Counted from the stretch's first letter, positions 42,370-52,389 are shown. The stretch: 64,000 nucleotides of DNA from Lepidostoma basale (GCA_022606425.2 JAHDVF020000861.1:558001-622000), one strand, 5' to 3'. Notes: a model not told the origin generated them from the sequence alone. Numbers and translations are program-made.

Positions 42370-43294
42370 TTAGGTCCTTACATATGAAATTGGCGTTTTG
42401 CCGTACTGGCAACTTTGATCTCAAATATCTTCTCTTTGGTTAGGAATTCCAAATTCAAATTTATACAGCTATTTACTCAAGTATTTGTGTTTCGAAAATT
42501 ATAATTAATTTGTTTTATCCTCAATTGTTTTTTTTCTTTGCGTCACTCAGTTTACAAAATGGAAAACTTGAAATATCGCGTTATTTACGAGTACGAGTTC
42601 CACCGTGGCACCAGTTCTGCAGAAACGGCTCAAAGGATAAATGATGTGTATGGCGACGGTGCCGCAAAAGAAAACACAGTGCGTTTTTGGTTCCAACGTT
42701 TTCGTTCTGGAAATTTCGACCTGCAGAACAAGCCCCGTGGACGGCCGGAGACCAAAGTTGATAAAGAAGAATTGAAGGCTATTGTGGAAGCGGATCCATC
42801 GCAAACCACGTCCGAGTTAGCTGCAGGCTGCGGTGTTAGTGATAAAACTGTTTTAATCCACTTGAAGCAAATTGGGAAGGTGAAAAAGCTTGAAAGGTGG
42901 GTACCTCACGAATTGAGTGAAGCAAATCAACAAACGCGCGTTGACTGCTGCGTTGCATTACTCAACCGGCACAATAATGAAGGGATTTTGAATCGAATCA
43001 TTACCTGTGATGAAAAGTGGATCCTGTATGATAATCGGAAGCGCTCATCGCAATGGCTGAACCCTGCCGAACCAGCCAAACCATGCCCCAAGCGAAAATT
43101 GACTCCAAAAAATTTACTTGTGAGCGTTTGGTGGACTAGTGCTGGTGTCGTTCACTGCAGCTTTTTTAAATCTGGCCAGACGATTACGGCAGATGTCTAT
43201 TGTCAGCAACTGCAAACTATGATGGAAAAGCTAGCTGCTAAACAACCGAGGCTGGTTAATCGCTCTAGGCCACTGCTGCTTCATGATAACGCTA
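42370..43294 (+). mobile_element. mariner copy, 3'-truncated, nested
   Basis: Begins after TA (42368-42369) with ttaggtccttacatatgaaa and ttggcgttttgcc, identical in type to 30610. It ends abruptly inside the HDNA codons at about 43294, losing the last third and the right inverted repeat. Confidence 0.9.
42559..43294 (+). pseudogene. mariner transposase, truncated before third Asp
   Basis: Uninterrupted frame from MENLKYRVIYEYEFHRG (another Met lies 7 codons upstream, at 42538). It runs through the N-terminal helix-turn-helix region (RTTSELAAGCGVSDKT-type), WVPHELSEANQQTR and ITCDEKWILYDN (first Asp) to LLHDNA (second Asp). The third Asp (PTDYYFF in the 30688 copy) is gone, so the protein cannot be catalytic. 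The frame runs on into 20 unrelated codons to 43353. No frameshifts are present, unlike the other copy. Confidence 0.9.
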
Positions 43295-43420
43295 TAAATT
43301 TAAACATAAATACAGTCTTATTAAAAAAAACTTGGATGTATTTTTTACCATAATTCTGTAAATCTATTGTGGACCTGATGAAATATTTTTTTTATTTTTT
43401 GTGGGCCGGAAAGGGTTAAA

Positions 43421-43724
43421 TCTGTTTTGAGTAGTTCAACACATTAATAAGTTGTTGGAAATGTGGGTGTGAGTAAATCTGGTCAACCAACCCTACGAGG
43501 GTCTAAGCCCTAGAATACCACTTATCTCATGTTCCTTGATATTTGAAATTATTTATTAGTTTTAAAATATGAAACATGAATAGACTACATATAGATAAGT
43601 AATAAATGCAGTGGACATTGATATTGTTCAACTAATTGTTCTTTGTACCCAATTATGTTTACTTAATTACCATAGTCTTAAACCTCCCTATTTTTTTGAG
43701 CGTTGGTGTTTTTTTTTTGTTATG
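43421..43724. other. Unassigned sequence
   Basis: Nothing recognised. Confidence 0.4.
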
Positions 43725-43734
43725 GTATATTAAA

Positions 43735-43865
43735 TCAAATCAGTTTATTTACTCAAAAGACATTACAAACAGCATAAATGTTTAAGGCATCTATTGAGTA
43801 CAGGTAAGATATTATACACATACAACATAATACCAGGAACGCATTAGTGGTGGTTCGACATATTT
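43735..43865 (-). mobile_element. LINE-E 3' tail
   Basis: Inverse tail tcaaatcagtttatttactc and aaaagacattacaaacagc, then aaggcatctattgagtacag and ataccaggaacgcattag. Only the 3' non-coding region is present. Confidence 0.65.
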
Positions 43866-43889
43866 TATTTTATTTTATATGTATATTTT

Positions 43890-44445
43890 ATTTATGGAAT
43901 CTAATAAGTTTGTGCTGTTTTGGTGTTGAAATAACATAAATTTTTCGTTGTATAGAGCTTTGACAGCTGCTATAATTATTTTTTGCGATTTTTTCGAACC
44001 TCGATGTGCATTTGTTCCAATGTCAATTTGAATAATTTCTTTGATAACATTTTGAAGTTCTTGCTGGAGTTGGATTGTTTTAAGTGCCTAATTACAGTTA
44101 ATTAAAAGAACGTTGGATTCGTGGAATATTAATTAAATTAACACAAAAGTTCGGATCGTCCAGTTGACAGCTTGTGCACCATCTATAATAGAAGAATTTT
44201 GTGTTATGTTATTTTATTTTCTGTCATTGTAATTTATATTATTGGTTTGATTTACTTTGTTACGTTGGACGATCGAAGTGTGCGCGGGATATGTCTATTG
44301 GTGACCATGAGGTTCGCAACCCATCACACCGCGTCTCCCGTGGGGGCGGAAAGAGAAGGATGGAGTGCCGCATCGGTTAAATTGTGGCAGTCCATAATTT
44401 TCTGCCCACCCCTTCAGGGAAACGGCGTGATGGTTAGTCAGTTTT
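43890..44445 (+). mobile_element. LINE-A-na, longest copy
   Basis: Homologous to 56865-57283 from tttgttccaatgtcaatttg onward. It includes gttggattcgtggaatatta, ttggacgatcgaagtgtgcg, the RFATHHTASPVGAEREGWS frame and the LINE-A terminus cggcgtgatggttagtca. The part upstream of the MRFATHH frame carries no recognised coding sequence. Confidence 0.75.
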
Positions 44446-44689
44446 TTTAGTACATGATACATCTTATGAAACACTTGTCGTATTCTTACTTATTTATTTA
44501 TTATTGTATTTAATTTTATTTTTATATAACAGGCCATTAAAATCCAATTACTATGTACATTTTGTTTTGGGCTATTTACTCTCCGCCATGGTTGATTCCT
44601 TAATTTAAAAACATAGTATTTTTCGATTACTTTATTTTATAAAGTCGCACAATTGATAGTTACGTGTTTCGTGCTCTGTTTCTGTAGAG

Positions 44690-44880
44690 AGAAAACCTGG
44701 CGGGGGGCGAGAGCGCGCGGGGAGGGCGCGCCAGTGAAAGGGAACGTTCGCTTTCTCTCCCAACCCCCTCGGCCGTCACGTGGCTCGTGACGTCACGGAG
44801 GCTCTGTCAATATTATGGTGGCGTATAATAATAACGCCTAGACTTTCCCCTTCGTTCAGACGTGGTAGCTAGCTACTCCG
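44690..44880 (+). promoter_or_regulatory. CpG-rich island with CRE and E-box motifs
   Basis: Sharp GC and CpG rise (cggggggcgagagcgcgcgg, gggcgcgcc) in an AT-rich region. It contains CACGTG at 44777-44782 and TGACGTCA at 44788-44795, both perfect palindromic factor sites. It could be a host promoter or the LTR/promoter of an unrecognised element. No adjacent coding exon was found. Confidence 0.35.
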
Positions 44881-44984
44881 TATTAAAACCGTAGAGTGAC
44901 CAAATTGATTGTTGACTTTATTATGAAATGATATTGAAATATAAATAATGCGTAATTTATGTATTATTTATTGATCGATGCGTT

Positions 44985-45195
44985 ACAAGTTTACGTATTT
45001 AACGTTAAATTATTTTGGCCGAAACACTATGATACTTCAACATTATCAACTGTTAAATTTACATCATTGTTATACTATTTTATCCCAATTTTTTATACAC
45101 ATTTTGAGAATGTCGCGACAACTGTTTCGCCAAACGATGTTAGCATCATCAGGTGTTACATACATCTGTGAATGTCATATGTCAAGATGAACACA
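44985..45195 (-). mobile_element. FB/HHR unit
   Basis: Related to 11395 (gtcgcgacaactgtttcgcc). Carries the hammerhead-like motif at 45110-45156. Confidence 0.6.
45110..45156 (-). ncRNA. Hammerhead ribozyme-like motif
   Basis: Minus strand: CUGAUGA (45146-45152), stem II GCUAA/UUGGC (one G-U pair), GAAAC (45124-45128), AGUUGUC with AC/GU as a two-pair stem III and GUC as cleavage triplet. The core is canonical. Flanks do not pair well as stem I, so this copy is probably decayed. Confidence 0.5.
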
Positions 45196-45314
45196 GTATT
45201 GTTAATTTAACTTTTGTTAACAATTTTGAATATTATTGTATTATAATAATTTGAAACAATTAGAATATTATTTGAATTGAGAAATATTTCAATTGAGAAA
45301 AATGTCGCCTGCTG

Positions 45315-45512
45315 CATCTAATTTTGAAGGGAAAAATAGAGGGCCGCTGGGGGGCAATGAGAAGGCAGATCTCTTGGCTACGCAATGTGAGGGAATGGAC
45401 GGGAATCGGAAGTGTGGAGGAGCTATTCCGGACAGCGCAGGATAAGGAAGAGTTTACCAGAGTGATCGCCAACGTCGGGGGGACCTGACAGGCACTTTAA
45501 GAAGAAGAAGAA
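45315..45512 (+). mobile_element. LINE-B 3' end with (GAA)n tail
   Basis: Encodes RQISWLRNVREWTGI and EELFRTAQDKEEFTRVIANV, then GGT-stop, gcactttaagaagaagaaga. Confidence 0.8.
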
Positions 45513-45529
45513 TATTATTTGCCTTTGAA

Positions 45530-45665
45530 ACTAACTTTCTAACTATCACGCATGGACCGCCACACTATTCTTTCCTGACATACTTCTATCGCTCTTACAA
45601 CATTCATACATCGTGTCATGCACGCGTGACTATTTTTCCGACTTCTCGCGTGGCAGAAATTTTAT
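45530..45665 (-). mobile_element. LINE-A 3' end fragment
   Basis: ctaactatcacgcatggacc shows a deletion of the AYPFGETA codons. Then the inverse of MTRCMNV (tcatacatcgtgtcatgcac) to ttctcgcgtggcag. Confidence 0.7.
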
Positions 45666-46520
45666 TTGCCGTTTCATATCTATAGTAAATTTGAGTCGTT
45701 TTTTTAAAAAGTGGAATAAGTCCACTTTTGTAAAAAAAATTAGTTAATAGTAATTTTGGCAAGGTATTGATATCCTCCTTTTTATATTTATAATTATACA
45801 TTCAATGGACTAAGATTTATATAATATTATAAATTAATCAATTAAAAAAACGTGTAGAATGTAAAGCCAATGTGTATAAAAACGTGGACTTAATTTTCCT
45901 CAAGTTTTTTCTTTCTTATAATATTTTATTAATGAAAGTAGAATAAGACGTAAAAGTAAAAAAAACATTTATTTTGTTTAACGATCACAATAATTATTAT
46001 TATATTATAAAGCTTCACAAATATAAGAACTAGAACACTAAGAACTTTAAAGTGCTCTAACCAAATTTATAAAGGGGTCATCGTTAGACATAGAAAACAC
46101 TTTTTTCTTTTAGATTTAGTAATTTTAATTATATCTTCATATTGTGATTACCAATGTTAGCATAAGATTACTAACAAGCCATTTTACTAACAAACCGCCA
46201 TTTTACTAACACTGCTACTAACATCATATTTTATGTAGTGGTCACGATACAGGCCATGCCTAGTGTGACAACTACAGTCCATAAACTTTTTTGGCAAATT
46301 GTAAAATAAAACATGTAAAATAAATAAATAAATATACAGTGGTAAAAACATCACTCAAGTTGTTTAACATTTTCCAATGCCAATATTTAAATTTATTCAA
46401 ACGCTAATATAATTATCCCGAAACATGAAAAAATTAACTTATTCCACTTTCAAAAATAACGGCTCATTTGTCTTTTTAATAATAAGGAAATTCTTAGTTT
46501 TTAATAGAAAAAAACGTTTA
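45666..46520. other. Unassigned AT-rich sequence
   Basis: Nothing recognised. Confidence 0.45.
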
Positions 46521-46524
46521 TTAG

Positions 46525-46725
46525 AATACTTTCGTAAGAAGCACTTAGTTTGTGGTGTGGCATTATTACAAATAATAATTGTGTAATTTGTTTTAACCCC
46601 ATTTTATTTGTGTTTTAGAACCAAGCAGTTTCGCTCCCACCTGAGTTTCGTCAGGGTTACAAAACAAACTGTTTGTTTTGTTACCCTGACGAAGTTCCGG
46701 TGTGTTGAAGATTTTAAAATTACGA
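46525..46725. mobile_element. FB/HHR foldback
   Basis: cttcgtcagggttacaaaac (about 46647) is inverted as gttttgttaccctgacgaag, a short dyad around the 5' end of the ribozyme core. Ends cttagtttgtggtgtggcat match 20145 and 38985. Confidence 0.65.
46610..46668 (-). ncRNA. Hammerhead ribozyme-like motif
   Basis: Minus strand: GUUUUGUAACC, core CUGACGA (46648-46654), stem II CUC/GAG, GAAAC (46628-46632), UGCUU, then GGUUCUAAAAC. The two flanks pair as AACC/GGUU and GUUUU/AAAAC with a two-base internal loop, a long stem I. Stem III is altered (ACUGCU is not palindromic). Confidence 0.6.
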
Positions 46726-46989
46726 CTATTAGATGTTTAGTATATTATAAAAGTAAGGCATATTTCGCCTTACTAGAACATTTTGTAATGTTTTTTTTAC
46801 CCTTACTATTCAGTAAATTATTTTAATTTATTCTGGAAATTTTAACGATAAATATCTTCTTTGTTTTTTACTCAATGTGTATAAATATAATCTTCTTTTC
46901 GCTTTTTCCGTTATTATTATTTTTATTTACTGTATATAATTTGTTTTTAGCTATTGCGTTTTTCTTTTTTTTGTATTAAAATCACATTT

Positions 46990-47845
46990 ATTTGAAGCTA
47001 AAATAAATAAATAAAAACCAATCAAAATATTTTCCATCGTTAGCCACTACTTTTCCCACCTTTATGGGAATAGATGAATCCGTCGTCGAAATAACACCTT
47101 GTCTTTTGAGGTAATTCAGGTATCAACTCAATTCTTGACATCTCCATATGAATGGAAAGGCTGCTCTTCTAAGGCATGCGTCATGGATCTGAACAAGTGG
47201 TAGTCCGATGTTGCCATTTCTGGTGAATAAGGCGGGTGAGGTATAATCTCCCAACCTACATTTTGTATGTAGTTTTTGACCGCGATTGTGATGTGAGGTC
47301 GAGCGTTGCCGTATTGAAAAATCAGCTTGCTGTGCCTGTTGCCCCATTCCTGTCGATTTTAAGACAGTGCCTGCTTTAATAGTATTAGTTGTTGTCGGTA
47401 GACTTCCTCATTTTTCGGTCCAGTTCATTTTCATCCAGTTCATCCAGAGAAGTTCATTTTTCGGTCCAACTATTTCCATCTTCCTGGGTGATCTTTGCCG
47501 TTAACGCTAAAATCACCAGCTTTGAACCGTCTATATCATTCTCTGCATAATTTTTATCCAATGGGGCATGATCGCCACAATCATTTCATATACCTCAGCT
47601 GCACTCTTCTTCCAATTAAAACAGAACAGCAGAATTTCCCGCAAATGTTTCTTATTTACCACGAAAGTCGATATCTTCAGGAGTGATAAAACAAATTTTG
47701 TTGTGAGAATGACAAACATTTACGAACTGAACTTAGTTGAAAGATTCTCAGGCTTACTAAAAAAAATGGCCGCCAGTTTTGAAGGCTTGAAGCAGCCAGA
47801 GCCCTCTGTTATAAAACGGACCGAACTTTCCGATACACCTAATAT
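46990..47845 (-). pseudogene. mariner (mellifera-like) remnant
   Basis: The minus strand holds transposase pieces: near 47570-47660 an N-terminal VNKKHLREILLFCFNWKKSA, and near 47150-47310 the C-terminal NARPHITIAVKNYIQNVGWE, IIPHPPYSPEMATSDYHLFR and SMTHALEEQPFHSYGDVKN. The middle is deleted or scrambled. The second catalytic Asp (normally HDNARPH) is Gly here, while the third (SDYHLF) is kept. Sequence style matches the mellifera subfamily, different from the two cecropia-like copies. Confidence 0.8.
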
Positions 47846-47847
47846 AA

Positions 47848-48020
47848 TATTAATTATCATGACATGTGATAGGTACCTAATCTATTGCCGTTTTACTGTC
47901 ACGTGAATCCAACACCAGATCATAGACATTGTGACAGTCACACTCCCATCGCCGGGAATCGAACTCGGGGCCTTCAGTATGGCAATCAGAGCTCTTGCCA
48001 CTCTACCACGAAGGTCGTCA
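47848..48020 (-). mobile_element. SINE-1, 3'-truncated
   Basis: Inverse body catgacatgtgataggtacc, B box gggaatcgaactcgg, A box cttgccactctaccacgaag. It adjoins the mariner remnant. Confidence 0.8.
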
Positions 48021-48139
48021 ATGTACGATTGTGTTTACTGTATTTATTATTTAAAGTACTTTGCTGGACTAATAATTATATAATATTTTTTGATGATTGA
48101 TTATTATATTGCAAATACTTATTTATTAAATTTATTAAA

Positions 48140-48262
48140 CGTTTGGCCACGTAAGAAGTCGGATAAATCTATGTGCGTCCATGATACGAACATTGAAGAA
48201 GCGAGAGAAGTGTGTCAGGGAATAACAACATGCCTACATTGTAGGGAGATGGCGTGATGGTT
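48140..48262 (+). mobile_element. LINE-A 3' end, short
   Basis: ggccacgtaagaagtcggat, then aacattgaagaagcgagaga and a terminus with a ~30-bp deletion, ending ggcgtgatggttagt. Confidence 0.7.
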
Positions 48263-48349
48263 AGTTACCGAATTATTTATATTATACTAAATTAGACACC
48301 GAATTGATGAATTCTGAGAATAATATTTCATATACTCGTATATTATATC

Positions 48350-48505
48350 CATGGGCATTGTCAGAGAAATCGAAGTGCGTGCTTGACACGAAGTAAATAT
48401 GAATGTGGGGTAGGTATATAAATAAGTATTTCAGGAATTAACAGTTTGCCGACCATTATTTTTGCCTACCATTTCTGGGAGACGGCGTGATAGTTAGTTT
48501 GTAAG
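48350..48505 (+). mobile_element. LINE-A 3' end, diverged
   Basis: attgtcagagaaatcgaagt, tgcctaccatttctgggaga and cggcgtgatagttagttt, with insertions in between. Confidence 0.65.
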
Positions 48506-48624
48506 TAAATTAATATAAGGAGAGTAAGAGAAACTCAAATAAATAAATAAATAATTTTTGAAATGTAACTTAAGAGCAATCATTTTGTATCATTTATGTA
48601 TACTAAAAACATATTAAAAAATAA

Positions 48625-48892
48625 ATGTTTCACATGGAAAAAATTAATGAAGAAAGAATAAAAGTGTATGTAAATGGAATTAGAAATATGGGAAGACCGA
48701 GGAAAATGTGGCACGATCAAAACAATTAAATTAAAATATCGGTCACGTGAGGAATCGGAGAAATCGGCGTACGTGTAGGACGCGATGTATTAATTTTAAG
48801 AAATCCCGAGAAGTTTGTCAAAAAGAATATTGTGGCGATCCATTGTTTCTGCCTATTCCTTCAGAGAGATAGCGTGGTAGCTAGTTAAATAA
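48625..48892 (+). mobile_element. LINE-A 3' end, diverged
   Basis: Encodes NGIRNMGRPRKMWHDQ, then breaks, then ctgcctattccttcagagag and gcgtggtagctagtt. Confidence 0.75.
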
Positions 48893-48969
48893 TTATTTTA
48901 AATAATAAAAAAATAGGTGTGTTGTGAGAAAATTACGTTTGAATGAAGTTTCATTCACAGATTGTTTTA

Positions 48970-49095
48970 TTTGCCGCTCTGCAGAACCAACCTGCCAATG
49001 GTTATGCCTGTGGACAGGGCAATCTTATTGCTTAATCGGGTCGCCTTGGAGGTCGACATATTTCGTGATAGTGTATGTTGCCTCAGGGATGCAAT
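48970..49095 (+). mobile_element. LINE-E fragment
   Basis: Encodes PLCRTNLPMVMPVDRAILLL, NRVALEVDIFRDSV. Matches 34085-34190. Confidence 0.6.
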
Positions 49096-49114
49096 ATCAA
49101 TGTTTTGTATTATT

Positions 49115-49305
49115 AATGTAGACAAATACTGGATTTTACCGATTGCGGATAATTTTTTTTTATAAGGATTAATTGCATCTCAATACAGACGAAGATGTAA
49201 ATTGTTTTCTGGGAACAGAATATGGTGGTCGAGGCCCTTACAGGATTTATGACCTGTCATTGGTTGGGTTAAGCGATCGCTTTATGTTTAACAACATGCC
49301 CCCTT
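49115..49305 (-). mobile_element. R5 fragment
   Basis: tagacaaatactggatttta, ataaggattaattgcatctc, gtggtcgaggcccttacagg and taagcgatcgctttatg, ending in aacaacatgcccc. Confidence 0.75.
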
Positions 49306-50028
49306 CAATTTTTGAATCTTAATGTTTTGTTTTATGCTTCTCTTATCTTCTTCTTATTCTCTTATAAATTCTTATAATGTAATTGCAAGTGATATGGAAT
49401 TATACGTCTGTAATGTTTGTGATTTTTATTCAAATAAATGAAATAAATTAATGTGTCTGAACATTTTGGTCCCATACTGTATACATTTGTGCGTAGGCAC
49501 GCATATATTTTCCACAGGCGATGTTTTGTCATTGACAAAAAGGACGTTTTCATATCAAAATAATATATTTCGTCCCCTGTCTCGAATGTCTGGCGGGAAA
49601 ACATCCCACCAAGCACGGCTACAGAGGTCGCCGGCAAATTAGGACACATTTCGTTTGTTTATTACGTGTCAATAGAATGTTATCCGATACATTGATTTTG
49701 TGATAAAGATATTTTTACGACAGCCATTTTCTTGAGATATTGGCGCAAGTATTTGGATATTGTATTGACGCAATGTCGTTGTGTCAATGAATATTGATAT
49801 TTTCAGAACATTCTAGGTGCTCCTAATTTTGTCTTATCTGCTTCCTTATGGTTTCCATGTGATTAGCGTCCTGTGTACATAATAATGTATATACCAGGTC
49901 CCATGTAGACCGTGGACAGACTTAGTATTTGATGTGAAATTAAAAGAAGAACAACATTCAACAGTTTCGACGATGTATAGGTAGGAGCGATAAATTTATT
50001 TCTAATAACGATCATTTTTCTTATTTAT
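49306..50028. other. Unassigned sequence
   Basis: No element identified. A short retroposon-like tail (caaataaatgaaataaatta) occurs at 49431. Confidence 0.4.
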
Positions 50029-50029
50029 T

Positions 50030-50155
50030 GTTTCTTGAACAATGATGTAAAACTCAATATTAAATAATTCATACGAATTGCAACATATATATTTTCTAGA
50101 AGATTGTTGCACATTTGATAATGTCATAGAAAGCCATTTTGTTCCCATCTCGGAA
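50030..50155 (+). mobile_element. FB/HHR fragment
   Basis: ttgtttcttgaacaatgatg and taaaactcaatattaaataa match the 52765 family. The core is lost. Confidence 0.55.
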
Positions 50156-50164
50156 AAATTCTTT

Positions 50165-50575
50165 TAGATATGTGTCCCTTAGATATATGTGTGTAGAACG
50201 ATGTATGACAGCATTTCAAATACTGATATGAAGGAGGAATGTAGATCAGTAGAAAGTGTTATGATTGAAATGAGGAAAGGGTCACCGCGTTGGTTTGGAC
50301 ATATTTAGCGCATGGGTGAAGAGAGAATGGTTAAGAAAGTATACGCTAATGATGTGAACGGAGTACGGAATCGAGAAAGACCGGGGAAACATGGTATGGC
50401 AAAATTAATCTAATTTTAAATGTCGGCCATGTTAGGAGTCAGCGTGAATATATATTGACTCGCTGTATGAGTGAAGAGGAAGCTTTAGAGGTGTGTCGAG
50501 ATAGATGAGTGTGGCGGTCTATTTTCTCTGCCTACCCTTCCATAAAAATGGCGTGATGGTTTGTTGTTGTATTTT
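50165..50575 (+). mobile_element. LINE-A 3' end with (TTG)n tail
   Basis: Decayed frame: RWFGHI-stop, RMGEERMVKKVYANDVNGVR and NRERPG, then LTRCMSEEEALEVC. Ends atggcgtgatggtttgttgt. Confidence 0.8.
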
Positions 50576-50577
50576 TT

Positions 50578-50725
50578 ACAATATGACAAAGTACCAACAG
50601 GCATTCGACTTCCAAGAAGACAACCCAAATGATGGCGAGACATCTATAATACATTCCAGAAACGAGCTTCGAGAATTAACAGGACACAGTCATAAATAAA
50701 GCAGAAGAAAAAGAAGATGATTAAA
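50578..50725 (+). mobile_element. Possible LINE 3' terminus
   Basis: Encodes DKVPTGIRLPRRQPKWRDIY and NTFQKRAS, then an A/G-rich tail (agcagaagaaaaagaagatg). Resembles LINE C-terminal PxRRPKWRD patterns; family unclear. Confidence 0.35.
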
Positions 50726-50819
50726 ACATTGTGAGGTATTCAGTGTTCAGTGTTATATGGCTTTAAAATCAAAATGAGTATGAATAACAATGATCAGTGC
50801 ATAAAAAATTGTATCCATG

Positions 50820-51092
50820 TGGATATATGTATAATTAGTAGAGCAATTAGTCTGCTGAACACGGTTTCCTCGGAGATTGACGTCTTTCATATTAGTGAAG
50901 GTACGTTTCAGGGGACAAATACTCTTGACTTTAGAAAGTATATTGTCTTCCTAATGTCGAACCATCTCTAATGCGTTCCTGGTATTATGTTGTATTTTAT
51001 AATAAAAAAATAACTGTACTCAAAAGATGCCTTAAATATTTTGCTGTTTGTAATGTCTTTTGAGTTAATAAATTGATTTGATTTGATTTGAT
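50820..51092 (+). mobile_element. LINE-E 3' end
   Basis: Encodes ISLLNTVSSEIDVFHISEGT and FQGTNTLDFRKYIVFLMSNH-stop. The tail is tgtcttttgagttaataaat and (GATTT)n. Confidence 0.7.
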
Positions 51093-51204
51093 AATAAAAT
51101 AGTAAGAATAAAGTATTACTATTGTATCGAAAGTGAAATGCAGCATTTAATTTTATGCTGATTCTAACCATCAAATACGTACATTGATGTAGAAATAATT
51201 GTGA

Positions 51205-51305
51205 TTCTTCTTCTTTCGGTGCCGTGTCAGGTCCCCCCAACGTTGGCGATCACTGCAGCAAAGGTATCTCTATCCTGCGTCACTTGGAACAGGTTCTGAA
51301 CCTTA
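51205..51305 (-). mobile_element. LINE-B 3' terminus
   Basis: Inverse tail attcttcttctttcggtgcc and aggtccccccaacgttggcg. Only ~100 bp remain. Confidence 0.7.
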
Positions 51306-51373
51306 TTAGTAATAAAAACAAACAAATTTTTAATACAAGGGAGCGAGAGTGGAATACTTCGATTATCTAAGAA

Positions 51374-51497
51374 AGTAATTCGTTACGTTAATTCTTGTTA
51401 TTAATTAAAAATTAAGCATATCTAATATTAATTGTGATTAATTTTAAATTATTCTAACGATTTGTTCCCTGTAAAATATTTACATACTTAAAAAGTG
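51374..51497 (+). repeat. Left copy of ~125-bp direct repeat flanking LINE-A
   Basis: Starts agtaattcgttacgttaatt and ends tacatacttaaaaagtg. It recurs at 51988-52122 with a few substitutions and an 11-bp insertion (gattatgctta) in the second copy. Confidence 0.9.
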
Positions 51498-51987
51498 ACC
51501 GACCCTTATGTATGGAAGCGAAGCATGGAACTGGCAAAAGAAGGATGAAAGTAGAATAAATGCAGTAGAAATGAGATATCTTAGACGAATGTGTGACTAC
51601 TCTGTGTATGATAGAGTGTCAAATGAAACTATAAGAAGTGAATGCGGTGCGAATGATGGTGTCATGAACAAAATAATGAAAGGATCATTAAGATGGTTTG
51701 GACATATGGAAAGAATGAATGAAGAAAGAATGGTAAAAAAATTATATTTTAATGAAGTAAATGGAACCAGAAATAGAGGAAGACCGAGGAAAACGTGGCA
51801 CGATCAAATAAATAAAATATTGAATGTCGGCCATGTGAGGAGTCAGAGAAATCGACGCGCGTGCATGACACGATGTATGAATGTTGAGGAATCGAAAGAA
51901 ATTTGTCAGGAAAGAAAAGTGTGGCAGTCCATTCTTTCTGCCTACCCCTTCGGGGAGACGGCGTGATGGTTAATTAGTTAGTTAGTT
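51498..51987 (+). mobile_element. LINE-A 3' end, most intact copy
   Basis: Unbroken frame 51508-51966: MYGSEAWNWQKKDESRINAV, then YSVYDRVSNETIRSECGAND, SLRWFGHMERMNEERMVKKL, RNRGRPRKTWHDQINKILNV, RRACMTRCMNVEESKEICQE and SILSAYPFGETA-stop, followed by the (TTAG)n tail. It is probably the most recent LINE-A insertion here. It lies exactly between two ~125-bp direct repeats. Confidence 0.9.
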
Positions 51988-52122
51988 AGTAATTCGTTAC
52001 GTTAATTCTTGTTAGTAATTAAAAATTAAGAATATCTAATAACAATTGTGATTAGATTATGCTTAATTTTAAATTATTCTAACGATTTGTTCCCTGTAAA
52101 ATGTTTACATACTTAAAAAGTG
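51988..52122 (+). repeat. Right copy of ~125-bp direct repeat
   Basis: See 51374-51497. It begins immediately after the (TTAG)n tail, as a target-site duplication would. Confidence 0.9.
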
Positions 52123-52389
52123 GAGCATGGCATTTTTTGCCAAAATTGATTGTGTTACCTTAAAGTCAAACATGACCTCGTAAAACTTTCTAAATCCCTT
52201 AGAGGGGTAATTTCACGAAAATGGAGGTTTGTAAATCAGAGAGCCTGCTGTTAGTTTTATCTCGATACTTAATCAATATCGTATTTAACCTTCGGATGTT
52301 TTGACAAGACTTTTCTTTCGTTGTGTCTACACTTAATATAGTCTTTTATTTAACACGTATATTCATCCGTTTCTTACAGCGATATATTT

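Larger units (their letters stand above)
42213..43419. mobile_element. piggyBac-like element hosting a mariner
   Basis: TTAA at 42213-42216 and 43416-43419. The inverted ends CCCTTTCCGG (42217-42226) and the complement at 43406-43415 match over 10 bases. Near the left end are two palindromes, tgtcgaatgacattcgaca and atgtcgaatgtcattcgaca, likely binding sites. No piggyBac transposase remains. The left end shares TCCTTTGTCGAATG with the element at 4391. Without the mariner it would be about 270 bp. Confidence 0.8.

Noticed and set aside
51966..51990. (TTAG)n as telomeric repeat
   Set aside because: The insect telomere unit is TTAGG; here TTAG is a short tail always attached to LINE-A.
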